The notes below the pieces were generated by a model. The model saw only the letters and a list, made by a program, of their open reading frames with translations. It was not told where the DNA came from and searched no databases. The position numbers and the translations under genes are program-made. Positions 12,731 through 19,704 of a DNA stretch of 24,880 bases are shown one piece after another; the first letter of the stretch is position 1, and the number at the start of each line of letters is the position of its first letter. Source of the stretch: a virus; IMG/VR virus record IMGVR_UViG_3300046425_000042, positions 1 through 24,880 of that record. The stretch is one strand, 5' to 3'.

Positions 12731-13264
12731 TTAGTTGACCTCTGCTTTGTGAAACTCGATGCAGTTTGAGTAATGGCCGTTGACCTTGGCTATGTAAAAC
12801 TCATTGTTGATAATAACTTTGTCACCATGTGCAACTGGTCTAAGGTTGTACATTCTGTGGTTAGCCATTCTCTGTTCTTTGCTGTAGCTGTTACAAATCA
12901 TTGAACCTGCATTGATACCTACATACTTGCCATCACATAAATGTAAACTGACATTCCAGATAAGATTAGTATCGTAAATACGTTTTTCACCTGTTGGTGC
13001 ATAAACACCTCTGCGTCTTTGTGGCTTACCTGCTCTTACTTTGAAATCATTTCTCCAATCAAAAGAATCTTTGGCCGGTGTAAGTGTTTGGTAAAGTGGC
13101 TCGCATACTGCTTCGTAATCAGCAGGTGTAGGCTCACAACCTTTCATAAACTCGTAATAAAATTCTGAAGTTGTCTCTTTGTCTTCTTTGACGTATTGAG
13201 TTACGCAGTCAATCTGACGCTTAAGGAACTCTTTTCTGTCTGTAGCTGTAGTTGTTTGTGTCAT
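12731..13264 (-). CDS. 177-residue protein of unknown function
   Basis: Starts MTQTTTATDRKEFLKRQIDCVTQYVKEDK. The middle is basic (RAGKPQRRRGVYAPTGEKRIYDTN) and the rest is beta-rich, ending YIAKVNGHYSNCIEFHKAEVN. It has four cysteines and several histidines, without a motif I can name. It is the first leftward gene after the operator-C promoter and is divergent from the late operon. Its position next to the switch suggests an early or lysogeny-linked role, but this is only context. No Shine-Dalgarno is evident. Confidence 0.65.
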   Translation of the reverse strand: MTQTTTATDRKEFLKRQIDCVTQYVKEDKETTSEFYYEFMKGCEPTPADYEAVCEPLYQTLTPAKDSFDWRNDFKVRAGKPQRRRGVYAPTGEKRIYDTNLIWNVSLHLCDGKYVGINAGSMICNSYSKEQRMANHRMYNLRPVAHGDKVIINNEFYIAKVNGHYSNCIEFHKAEVN

Positions 13265-13321
13265 TTGCTGTAGTTAATTAAATTAGTTAGGGAACAAATC
13301 GGCTCGACCACCGATACTTAT

Positions 13322-13350
13322 AGTGTTGCAGTTAATGCACCATATGTCAA
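13322..13350 (-). promoter_or_regulatory. Leftward promoter with operator C
   Basis: A consensus -35 TTGACA (13350-13345, minus strand) precedes AACACT at 17 bases (13327-13322), or TATAAG further on at a poor spacing of 22. The 19-bp near-palindrome TGTTGC-N7-GCACCA (13324-13342) starts two bases after the -35, the same placement as in operators A and B. It would drive the gene starting at 13264. Confidence 0.55.
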
Positions 13351-13367
13351 GTAATTAATTTTGGATG

Positions 13368-13396
13368 TTGCGATATTCTCTTTATTTCTCTATATT
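13368..13396 (+). promoter_or_regulatory. Rightward (late operon) promoter
   Basis: TTGCGA (13368-13373), 17 bases, TATATT (13391-13396). Transcription would begin about 13403, leaving a short U-rich leader (mostly T/A) without a Shine-Dalgarno before the ATG at 13422. A TGTTGC half-site (13366-13371) overlaps the -35, so the repressor could touch it, though the second half-site is not conserved. Confidence 0.55.
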
Positions 13397-13421
13397 ATGA
13401 GTAATTTTATTTATTTTTTTA

Positions 13422-13709
13422 ATGGCTGTAATTACTCAAACTACTAGAGAGTATATTCCAGTTAATGAGGACGGTTACAGAATCGGGGAATTTCATCATC
13501 ACGCTAGAATTCCTGAGTACATTATCCAAGCTATCTTAGATTTAAGAGAAACTTATAATTTAGGATACGGTACTCTCTCAACCATTTTCTCATCACATAA
13601 CATAAGGAGGGAAACTATTGGAAAAATCTGCCGCTACGAATCTCGCTGTCAGACACCAGATAGATGGAAAACAATCTACAAAACTAGGAAGACCTATAGA
13701 GAAAGTTGA
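13422..13709 (+). CDS. HTH DNA-binding protein upstream of terminase
   Basis: A 95-residue protein. Residues about 20-80 read RIGEFHHHARIPEYIIQAILDLRETYNLGYGTLSTIFSSHNIRRETIGKICRY, a homeodomain-like HTH common in phage proteins preceding terminase genes. The C-terminus (QTPDRWKTIYKTRKTYRES) is basic. It may recognise the packaging site or regulate the late operon. It is the first gene after the rightward promoter, and its 3' end overlaps the small terminase by 92 bases in another frame. Confidence 0.72.
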   Translation: MAVITQTTREYIPVNEDGYRIGEFHHHARIPEYIIQAILDLRETYNLGYGTLSTIFSSHNIRRETIGKICRYESRCQTPDRWKTIYKTRKTYRES

Positions 13710-14103
13710 TCCTGTTGAAAGTTCCAGAATTTGTGAATGGATTGCTCACGGTAAAACTTTAAGAGAATATTGTAGGCAAAAAGGTAATGTTCAATGGAGG
13801 ACTATTTATAAATGGTTGGAGAAAGATGAGGAGTTTCGTTCAGCCTTCGCACGTGCGAGAGATACAGGGTGTGAGATTCTGTTTGAGGAATGTCTAGAGC
13901 TAATTGATACTCCTCCTACTATGTGCGGCTCTGATGGCAATGAGAGGATAGATCCAGCGTTTATAAACTGGCAGAAGAACAGGGTTGAAACTAGGTTTAA
14001 AATGCTATCTAAGTTCAATCCGAAAAGGTTCGGTGAAAAGCTTGGGGTGGAAGGGGAAGCAAATATTAACCTGACTATCAGTACTGGCGTACCTCAAGGA
14101 TGA
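13618..14103 (+). CDS. terS: Terminase small subunit (Sf6-like)
   Basis: A 161-residue protein that recognises phage DNA for packaging. The N-terminal HTH region (SSRICEWIAHGKTLREYCRQKGNVQWRTIYKWLEKDEEFRSAFARAR) and the oligomerisation helices (DTGCEILFEECLELID...INWQKNRVETRFKMLSKFNPKRFGEKLG) follow the order of Sf6-type TerS. It starts with TTG: an AAGGAGG lies seven bases upstream, an ideal ribosome site, while no ATG fits. It overlaps the large terminase by four bases (ATGA), so the two are coupled. Confidence 0.88.
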   Translation: MEKSAATNLAVRHQIDGKQSTKLGRPIEKVDPVESSRICEWIAHGKTLREYCRQKGNVQWRTIYKWLEKDEEFRSAFARARDTGCEILFEECLELIDTPPTMCGSDGNERIDPAFINWQKNRVETRFKMLSKFNPKRFGEKLGVEGEANINLTISTGVPQG

Positions 14104-15431
14104 GCAGCATTACCCTTGATTACACCCCTAGAGCATGGCAGCGTGAAGCTCATTTAACACAAGCAAGATTCAAAGTTCTGGCACTCCACAGACGCTCTGG
14201 CAAGACTGAACTTAGTTTGCTCGAATTAATAGATAAAGCGATTAAATTTGATAAAGATTTAGGTTTGTTTTGCTACGTCTCGCCCTACCTTAGTCAAAGC
14301 AAAAGCATAGCTTGGTTACGGCTCTTAGAAAAACTAGAACCATTGCGTAGAGCAAATGCTATTGAAATAAACCAATCAGAACTAAGCGTTAAATTTCTGC
14401 ACAATGGTGCAATCATTCGTCTATTTGGAGGTGACCGATATGATGCGTTGCGAGGGGTCAGACTTGATGGTCTGGTATTAGATGAGGTTAGTCAAATAAA
14501 GAAAGAACTCTGGATTGATGTATGTCAGCCTGCACTCTCAGACCGTCTAGGATGGGCTATTTTTATCTCAACCCCTAGTGGAATTAACTTATTTTCAGAA
14601 CTGTATTACAAGGCATTAGAAGAACCCAAGGATTGGTCAGCAGCAAGGTATACGGTATACGACACAGAAAGTATTCACCCTGATGAAGTAACACGTCTCA
14701 AGCGAGACATGAGTGAGACATCATTTGCAAGGGAATATTTATGTGACTTCAGTGCAGCAGGTGATGACCAACTTATAGCTTTAGCAGATACCGAAGACGC
14801 AGCCAAAAGAACATACCAATCAGACCATGTAAAGATGTCACCTGTAGTGCTAGGTATAGACCCTGCAAGGTTTGGTGATGACAGATCTGTAGTATTCCGT
14901 AGGCAGGGAAAACAAGGTTATAAACCTATCGTCTATCGAGGTATAGATAACATGGATCTAGCAGCAAGAGTAGCCAACCTAATTGAGGAACATAACCCAG
15001 ATGCAGTGTTCTGTGATGCAGGTGCAGGTAGTGGAGTAATCGACAGACTAAGACAACTATCGTATGACGTAATCGAAATACCATTTGGAGGTAAGGCAAC
15101 CAAACCAGAACAGTACATCAACCGTAGGACTGAGATGTGGTGGTTAATGAAACAATGGATAGAAGAAGGAGGTGCAATACCGAATGACACCGCCCTTAAA
15201 CAAGAGTTAGCTACACCGATATATTGGTACGACAATGTAGGCAGAAGAGTGCTTGAGTCTAAGGATCAGATAAAGAAGAGATTGCAGGGAGCAGGGTCAC
15301 CAGATTTAGCTGATGCACTAGCACTAACCTTTGCCCTCCCAGTAGCCAAAAAAGAGATGGAGGATATATACATCAAAAGACGTAAAGTATCTACAGGTAA
15401 GGAGGAATATGACCCATACAAAGTGCTGTAA
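14100..15431 (+). CDS. terL: Terminase large subunit
   Basis: A 443-residue packaging motor. Its ATPase domain has Walker A at 30-37 (HRRSGKTE) and Walker B at 126-130 (LVLDE). A coupling or motif-III-like segment, AIFISTPSG, lies at ~154-162. The RNase H-like nuclease domain has D255 in GIDPARFGDDRS, D307 in VFCDAGAGSG, and D403/D407 in SPDLADALAL. Length is normal for the smaller TerL types. It is coupled to TerS (ATGA) and its 3' end overlaps the oxygenase gene by 23 bases. The nuclease makes the cut that ends a packaging round; whether cos or headful cannot be told from this. Confidence 0.95.
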   Translation: MSSITLDYTPRAWQREAHLTQARFKVLALHRRSGKTELSLLELIDKAIKFDKDLGLFCYVSPYLSQSKSIAWLRLLEKLEPLRRANAIEINQSELSVKFLHNGAIIRLFGGDRYDALRGVRLDGLVLDEVSQIKKELWIDVCQPALSDRLGWAIFISTPSGINLFSELYYKALEEPKDWSAARYTVYDTESIHPDEVTRLKRDMSETSFAREYLCDFSAAGDDQLIALADTEDAAKRTYQSDHVKMSPVVLGIDPARFGDDRSVVFRRQGKQGYKPIVYRGIDNMDLAARVANLIEEHNPDAVFCDAGAGSGVIDRLRQLSYDVIEIPFGGKATKPEQYINRRTEMWWLMKQWIEEGGAIPNDTALKQELATPIYWYDNVGRRVLESKDQIKKRLQGAGSPDLADALALTFALPVAKKEMEDIYIKRRKVSTGKEEYDPYKVL

Positions 15432-15975
15432 TTTTGTTCGTATAGCAGAAGGTCTAGATGTAGACCCATTACTCCAATTGTTGGACGGTAAACCTGAGTT
15501 ATGGAAAGAGATAGAGACAAGGCAAAAATGCACTAACTCACCACATAAAGATACCGAGTGTATATATGTTAGAGGACCACTAAAGATGAGTTTGTATTAC
15601 GTTTTATGGGATACAGGATCATACGATTACCCATGCATGGAGTACTTGAAAGATGCATTAGTGCCCTTGATGCAACCAATCCTAGAAAAACTAGGGGTTA
15701 AAGACATGGGTAGGCTACTTATTGTCAATCTGAAGCCTAGTGGTCATGTGACCAAACACAATGATCAAGGAACGTATGCAGATCACTACCAAAGATTTCA
15801 TCTTGTACTTAAATCTAACCAATGGTGTAGCCAAACTTGCGGAGATCAGGAGCAAAAGTTTGAGGTAGGTGAGGTCTGGTGGTTTAACCATAAGAAATTA
15901 CATACGGCTCACAATGTTGGCATGACAGATAGAGTGCATATAATATTTGATTGTGTTACTAATTATCCCTTATGA
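15409..15975 (+). CDS. Asp/Asn beta-hydroxylase-like Fe(II)/2-oxoglutarate oxygenase
   Basis: A 188-residue enzyme of the aspartyl/asparaginyl beta-hydroxylase type. The metal site is H117-x-D119 (HVTKHNDQGTYADHYQRFHLVL) with distal H168 (HTAHNVGMTDRVHIIFD) and R175, which would bind 2-oxoglutarate. A Trp/Glu-rich strand (FEVGEVWWFNH) lies between. The reaction would be hydroxylation of an Asp, Asn or related residue, or of a small metabolite; the substrate is unknown. The ATG at 15409 has AAGGAGG only 3-4 bases away, and no better start exists. It is flanked by TerL and a GNAT gene (ATGA overlap), so it is expressed late, with the virion proteins. Phage copies of this family are known but rarely characterised. 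Confidence 0.85.
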   Translation: MTHTKCCNFVRIAEGLDVDPLLQLLDGKPELWKEIETRQKCTNSPHKDTECIYVRGPLKMSLYYVLWDTGSYDYPCMEYLKDALVPLMQPILEKLGVKDMGRLLIVNLKPSGHVTKHNDQGTYADHYQRFHLVLKSNQWCSQTCGDQEQKFEVGEVWWFNHKKLHTAHNVGMTDRVHIIFDCVTNYPL

Positions 15976-16481
15976 CGAGTGTGACCGTAAGTACTGATGA
16001 TACAGCTACTGTAAACGAAAGTAGAGTACCTAAAACAACCATCAGACTCTGCACGTTAGATGAATTTAAAGTATTAGCAGAACCATTGTTTGAGGAGCAT
16101 TACGAAGAGATTGCTCGCAACAAACAAGTGATGAAGCTAAAACCAAACTGGCCGATGTATGAATCGGTTGACCAGAATGGGTTCTTATTTATTTATCTAG
16201 CAATGCAAGGCGATGTTTGTATTGGTTATTCTATGAATATCATCATGCATCATTTTCATTATGCTGATCTAAGAGTTGCCCAAAATGACGTTTTGTTTGT
16301 CAAAAAAGAATTTAGGGGTGGACGATTAGGATTACGTTTATTGAAAGTTACAGAAGACCATGCAAAACTTGCAGGTTGCAAACTGATGTTATGGCACGCT
16401 AAAGAAAACACCGCTCTAGCAAAACTGTTACCAAAACTAAAGTATGGTGTACAAGAAATCATGTATTCTAGGGAGATTTAA
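15972..16481 (+). CDS. GNAT-family N-acetyltransferase
   Basis: A 169-residue protein. The GNAT core is visible from residue ~73: IYLAMQGDVCIGYSMNIIMHHFHYADLRVAQNDVLFVKKEFRGGRLGLRLLKVTEDHAKLAGCKLMLWHA. It contains the acetyl-CoA binding R-G-G-R-L-G-L loop (115-121) after strand 4 (DVLFV) and the motif-B strand and helix (KLMLWHAKENTALAKLL). The first ~20 residues are a Thr/Val-rich extension. It is coupled to the oxygenase (ATGA overlap) and followed by virion genes. It may acetylate a protein or small molecule, with target unknown; GNATs near phage structural genes are seen in marine podoviruses. Confidence 0.88.
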   Translation: MTSVTVSTDDTATVNESRVPKTTIRLCTLDEFKVLAEPLFEEHYEEIARNKQVMKLKPNWPMYESVDQNGFLFIYLAMQGDVCIGYSMNIIMHHFHYADLRVAQNDVLFVKKEFRGGRLGLRLLKVTEDHAKLAGCKLMLWHAKENTALAKLLPKLKYGVQEIMYSREI

Positions 16482-16484
16482 AAA

Positions 16485-16808
16485 ATGATTGTATCAGCAG
16501 TTATTGTAGGAGCAGCTACTGTTGGATCGCAGATATATGCAAGTAACCAACAAAAAAAACAGCAAAAGAAACAGTTAGCATTGCAACGACAAGCTAATCA
16601 AGATGCTAAAGATAGAGCGAAAGAAGCAGGTGATCGTGCTGATATTGAAATGAATAAAGCAAATAGAAAGAGAGCAGATGTAAGTGCATTAACTAAGAAA
16701 GAAGAACAGGCAGCAATGGCTGGCCCTGCCGGTACATTACTTACTGGAGTACAAGGTGTAGACTCTGGTAGTTTAAATTTAGGCGGTAACACATTACTTG
16801 GTGGTTAA
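16485..16808 (+). CDS. Small virion-associated protein with N-terminal helix and coiled coil
   Basis: A 107-residue protein. Residues 1-20 (MIVSAVIVGAATVGSQIYAS) are hydrophobic. A long Lys/Gln/Ala-rich helix follows (QQKKQQKKQLALQRQANQDAKDRAKEAGDRADIEMNKANRK), then a C-terminal GPAGTLLTGVQGVD motif that recurs in small proteins next to podovirus portals. A ribosome site (GGGAGA) precedes the ATG. It may be a head-tail or ejection accessory protein. It lies three bases from both the GNAT gene and the portal gene. Confidence 0.7.
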   Translation: MIVSAVIVGAATVGSQIYASNQQKKQQKKQLALQRQANQDAKDRAKEAGDRADIEMNKANRKRADVSALTKKEEQAAMAGPAGTLLTGVQGVDSGSLNLGGNTLLGG

Positions 16809-16811
16809 TCA

Positions 16812-18491
16812 ATGAAAACAAAACGTGCTGACCTGTTAACTAGGTGGGGTCACCTTAGATCTGAAAGAGCTACATGGTGGTCACATTGGCAAGAAGTCAC
16901 TACATATCTATTGCCAAGGAATGGACGTTATTTTCAGCAAGATAGAAATAAAGGTCATAGAAGACATAACTCGATATACGACAATACTGGTACAAGAGCA
17001 TTAAGAACATTAGGTGCAGGTATGATGGCAGGTGCAACAAGCCCTGCAAGACCTTGGTTTAGACTTGGAACGGCTGACCCAGAGTTAAATAGATATACAC
17101 CTGTCAAGTTATGGCTAAATGATGTAACAGAACGTATGCAATTGGTGTTTCAAAAGTCCAATACATACCGAACATTGCATGGTATTTATGAAGAATTGGG
17201 AGCATTTGGTACGGCAGGTTCGATTATATTGCCAGATCCTAAGACAGCTATCCATCATTACCCTGTAACGATAGGAGAATATGCAATTGCTACGGATTAT
17301 CAAGGCAGAGTTAACACTTTGTACAGAGAATTCCAAAAAACAGTAGGAGAAGTAGTAAGAGAATTTGGATATAACAAATGTTCAACGTCTGTTAAGAATT
17401 TGTTTGACAGAGGTTCACTAGACCAATGGATTACGTTAGTTCATGCGATAGAGCCAAGGGATGATAGAGAGCGTGACTTTAAAAAGAAGGACAATATGAA
17501 CATGGCATACAAGTCTTGTTACTTCGAGATAGGTGGTGATGGCGAACAAGTACTAAGAGAGAGTGGATATAAAGAATTCCCTGCTGTTGTACCTAGATGG
17601 GGCATTTCTGGTGGCGATATTTATGGTAATTCACCGGGAATGGAAGCATTAGGTGACGTAAAACAGTTACAACATGAACAATTACGCAAGGCACAAGGCA
17701 TTGATTACCAAACAAAACCACCATTACAAGTACCTAGCTACATGAAAAACCGTGATGTAGATAGTTTGCCGGGTGGAGTTACGTTTATTGATGGTCAACA
17801 GGGCAAGATTGAGACTGCATTTAACGTAAATCTAAATTTAAATCATTTATTAGCAGATATACAGGACGTTAGGCAACGTATTAATGGTAGTTTTTATGCT
17901 GATTTGTTCCTTATGTTGGCAAATGCTACTGATACTAGGATGACTGCAACAGAAGTAGCAGAACGACATGAAGAAAAATTATTAATGTTAGGTCCAGTAC
18001 TGGAACGATTACATAATGAATTATTAGATCCATTAATTGATAATACCTTTAACAGAATGCTTGAAACTGGGTTAGTACCACCTGCTCCAGAAGAGTTACA
18101 AGGCATGGAATTAAACGTAGAATTTGTTTCTATGTTGGCACAAGCACAACGTGCAATTGGTACAAATAGTGTTGATAGGTACGTTAATAATATGGGTATG
18201 GTTGCCCAGATGAAACCTGATGTTTTAGATAAATTTGATTCTGATGCATGGGCTGATGGTTATGCTGATATGTTAGGTGTAGATCCTAAACTTATAGTTG
18301 CAGGTGAGCGAGTAGCCAAGATACGTCAAGCAAGAGCGGAACAACAACAAGCAATGGCACAACAAGAAGCACAACAACGTGCTGTAGAAAATGCAACTAA
18401 ATTAAATAATAGTAAAACTGGAGAGCCATCTATGATGGACATGATGAACCAATTTAGCGGTTACAATTCACCATCACCATTGGAGGTATAA
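16812..18491 (+). CDS. Portal (head-to-tail connecting protein family)
   Basis: A 559-residue protein forming the dodecameric portal through which DNA is packaged. It starts RWGHLRSERATWWSHWQEVTTYLLPRNGRYF and contains RALRTLGAGMMAGATSPARPWFRL, both diagnostic of the T7/epsilon15-type head-to-tail connecting family. Further typical segments include SPGMEALGDVKQLQHEQLRKAQGIDYQTKPPL, RMTATEVAERHEEKLLMLGPVLERL and the Gln-rich C-terminal helix. Length agrees with T7 gp8 and epsilon15 portal proteins. It is in the late operon between the small coiled-coil gene and the staple-like gene, whose ATG begins the base after its stop. Confidence 0.95.
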   Translation: MKTKRADLLTRWGHLRSERATWWSHWQEVTTYLLPRNGRYFQQDRNKGHRRHNSIYDNTGTRALRTLGAGMMAGATSPARPWFRLGTADPELNRYTPVKLWLNDVTERMQLVFQKSNTYRTLHGIYEELGAFGTAGSIILPDPKTAIHHYPVTIGEYAIATDYQGRVNTLYREFQKTVGEVVREFGYNKCSTSVKNLFDRGSLDQWITLVHAIEPRDDRERDFKKKDNMNMAYKSCYFEIGGDGEQVLRESGYKEFPAVVPRWGISGGDIYGNSPGMEALGDVKQLQHEQLRKAQGIDYQTKPPLQVPSYMKNRDVDSLPGGVTFIDGQQGKIETAFNVNLNLNHLLADIQDVRQRINGSFYADLFLMLANATDTRMTATEVAERHEEKLLMLGPVLERLHNELLDPLIDNTFNRMLETGLVPPAPEELQGMELNVEFVSMLAQAQRAIGTNSVDRYVNNMGMVAQMKPDVLDKFDSDAWADGYADMLGVDPKLIVAGERVAKIRQARAEQQQAMAQQEAQQRAVENATKLNNSKTGEPSMMDMMNQFSGYNSPSPLEV

Positions 18492-18854
18492 ATGGATTTA
18501 ATTGATCTTAAAAAAGACCCACAACCTATAGATAGCAATGAAATGTTTGACGAACCGATGTATAGCTACGGTTTGTGTATATCGCTTGGTAGGGAAGAAC
18601 TAGAAAAGTTAGGAATAGAAAAGTTACCAGAAGCAGGTAGCGAAATGATGATTAAAGCTATTGCTTATGTTAAGACTGTTAGGGAAAGCAAAGAAAAAGA
18701 TGGTGTTGAACAGAATGTAGAGCTACAAATTTGTGCAATGGGAATTGATCCTATTGACAAAACAAAAGATCAAGCCAAAGGTTTGTACGAAACCCAACCC
18801 AAACCTGCGATAAAGGCAACACCTGTTGCTAATACCTCAACTTACTTAGCATAG
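18492..18854 (+). CDS. Capsid staple-like protein
   Basis: A 120-residue protein of the family placed next to portals in epsilon15-like phages. It reads MDLIDLKKDPQPIDSN, then YSYGLCISLGREELEKLGIEKLPEAGSEMMIKAIAYVKTVRESKEKDGVEQNVELQICAMGI, matching the capsid staple pattern (Y.YGL.I.L...LEKLG...P..G......A.A.V). Staples bind across capsomers and stabilise the head. A strong GGAGG site lies five bases before the ATG. The C-terminus is Lys/Pro-rich and likely flexible. Confidence 0.8.
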   Translation: MDLIDLKKDPQPIDSNEMFDEPMYSYGLCISLGREELEKLGIEKLPEAGSEMMIKAIAYVKTVRESKEKDGVEQNVELQICAMGIDPIDKTKDQAKGLYETQPKPAIKATPVANTSTYLA

Positions 18855-18861
18855 GAACTTT

Positions 18862-19029
18862 ATGACTTACACGAATCCAGATTATGCCAAAAAATCGCCT
18901 GAGTTTAAAAAAAATTTTAAAAACATGGTTGATCAACATAATGCAAATAAAGCAAACAAAAACAAAAATAAAAATAAAAAATCTAAATTAGAACAATTTG
19001 CTGAAAGACTTTATGGAGGTAGCAACTAA
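18862..19029 (+). CDS. 55-residue Lys/Asn-rich basic protein
   Basis: ATG at 18862, seven bases after the staple stop, with a GGAAC stretch just before it. The product starts MTYTNPDYAKKSPEFKKNF, has a run of alternating Lys/Asn (NKNKNKNKK), and ends KLEQFAERLYGGSN. It is strongly basic and probably unstructured until bound to DNA or capsid. The stop overlaps the next ATG by one base (TAATG). It sits among head genes, so a virion or head-assembly role is likely. Confidence 0.65.
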   Translation: MTYTNPDYAKKSPEFKKNFKNMVDQHNANKANKNKNKNKKSKLEQFAERLYGGSN

Positions 19030-19172
19030 TGGAAGGTGCAGAAAAAATTATTCCTAGAAAAATAGAGAATAAAATAAAATTAATACAAGCCAAACAAGAA
19101 GGCAATATGGCATCTAAAAAAGATCTAAAAGATTTAGAAAAACTTAAAAAACTTTACCCTTCAATGTTTTAA
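19029..19172 (+). CDS. 47-residue basic helical protein
   Basis: A coupled start (TAATG) at 19029. MEGAEKIIPRKIENKIKLIQ... is followed by a charged helix (ASKKDLKDLEKLKKLYPSMF). It is a single Lys/Leu amphipathic helical hairpin, very basic and without cysteines. It is likely a small head-associated or regulatory protein. Stop-start linkage on the upstream side and a start three bases downstream of its stop for the next gene support translation. Confidence 0.6.
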   Translation: MEGAEKIIPRKIENKIKLIQAKQEGNMASKKDLKDLEKLKKLYPSMF

Positions 19173-19175
19173 ATT

Positions 19176-19319
19176 ATGAAAAATCAAGGATTATGGGCAA
19201 ACATTCATGCAAAACGTAAAAGGATTGCAGATGGATCTGGAGAAAGAATGCGTAAGAAAGGTAGCAAAGGTGCTCCAACTAACAAAGCGTTAAAAGATAG
19301 CCAAAGCAAAAAAGCATAA
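19176..19319 (+). CDS. 47-residue basic protein, GSGERMRKKGSKGAPT family
   Basis: MKNQGLWANIHAKRKRIADG, then SGERMRKKGSKGAPTNKALKDSQ. From memory, the pattern W.NIHAKR.RI..GSGE.MRK.GSKGAPT...K.SQ is a widespread tiny phage protein of unknown role. Arg/Lys-rich and Gly-containing, it could bind nucleic acid. It starts three bases after the previous stop, is followed by a small hairpin, and is surrounded by capsid genes. Confidence 0.75.
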   Translation: MKNQGLWANIHAKRKRIADGSGERMRKKGSKGAPTNKALKDSQSKKA

Positions 19320-19325
19320 GGTGTG

Positions 19326-19338
19326 ACCGTAACACGGT
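19326..19338. other. Short hairpin between tiny basic genes and Bbp19-like gene
   Basis: ACCGT-AAC-ACGGT forms a 5-bp perfect stem with a three-base loop, extended by one possible G-T pair on the outside. No T-tract follows, so it is not a classical terminator; it may be an RNA processing or stabilising element. The 12-mer GTGTGACCGTAA at 19321-19332 occurs also at 15979-15990. Confidence 0.35.
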
Positions 19339-19359
19339 TATGACTAGATATATTAGAAC

Positions 19360-19704
19360 ATGAGTGAATACAATCCTCTCGACCTCAAGAGTCAACAAAA
19401 ATCTAAAGACAATAAAAAGTCTGAAGAAAGAATTGACCGCCAAAATGAAGAGTCGGACATCAAATGGTTGATGAGCAGCAAGAGGGGTCGCAGATTAATC
19501 TGGAGACTTCTGGAGCAAGCAGGTGTTTTCCGATCATCGTTCAACACTAACGCAATGGCAATGTCATTTAGCGAAGGTAACAGGAATTATGGTTTGCAAA
19601 TACTAAACTTAATCCACACTCTCTGCCCAGAACTATACCCGACAATGATTAAGGAGCAAAAAAATGTCAGAAACGCTGATGACGGAAGCCAACCAAACCA
19701 ATGA
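19360..19704 (+). CDS. Bbp19-like phage structural protein
   Basis: A 114-residue protein matching the Bbp19-type pattern: ESDIKWLMSSKRGRRLIWRLLEQAGVFRSSFNTNAMAMSFSEGNRNYGLQILNLIHTLCPELYPTMIKE (residues ~31-100). The N-terminus is polar and Lys/Ser-rich. Members sit between portal and scaffold genes in podoviruses related to Bordetella phage BPP-1 and epsilon15. The exact role is not established. Its 3' end overlaps the scaffold gene by 41 bases. Confidence 0.82.
   Translation: MSEYNPLDLKSQQKSKDNKKSEERIDRQNEESDIKWLMSSKRGRRLIWRLLEQAGVFRSSFNTNAMAMSFSEGNRNYGLQILNLIHTLCPELYPTMIKEQKNVRNADDGSQPNQ

Noticed and set aside
13366-13384. A fourth operator at the rightward promoter
   Set aside because: Only the first half-site TGTTGC matches; the other arm (TCTTTA) does not, so I record a half-site but not an operator.
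15979-19332. Repeated 12-mer GTGTGACCGTAA at 15979-15990 and 19321-19332
   Set aside because: Only two copies, one within coding sequence at the GNAT start and one in a short intergenic hairpin; too few to argue for a regulatory site without genome-wide counts.
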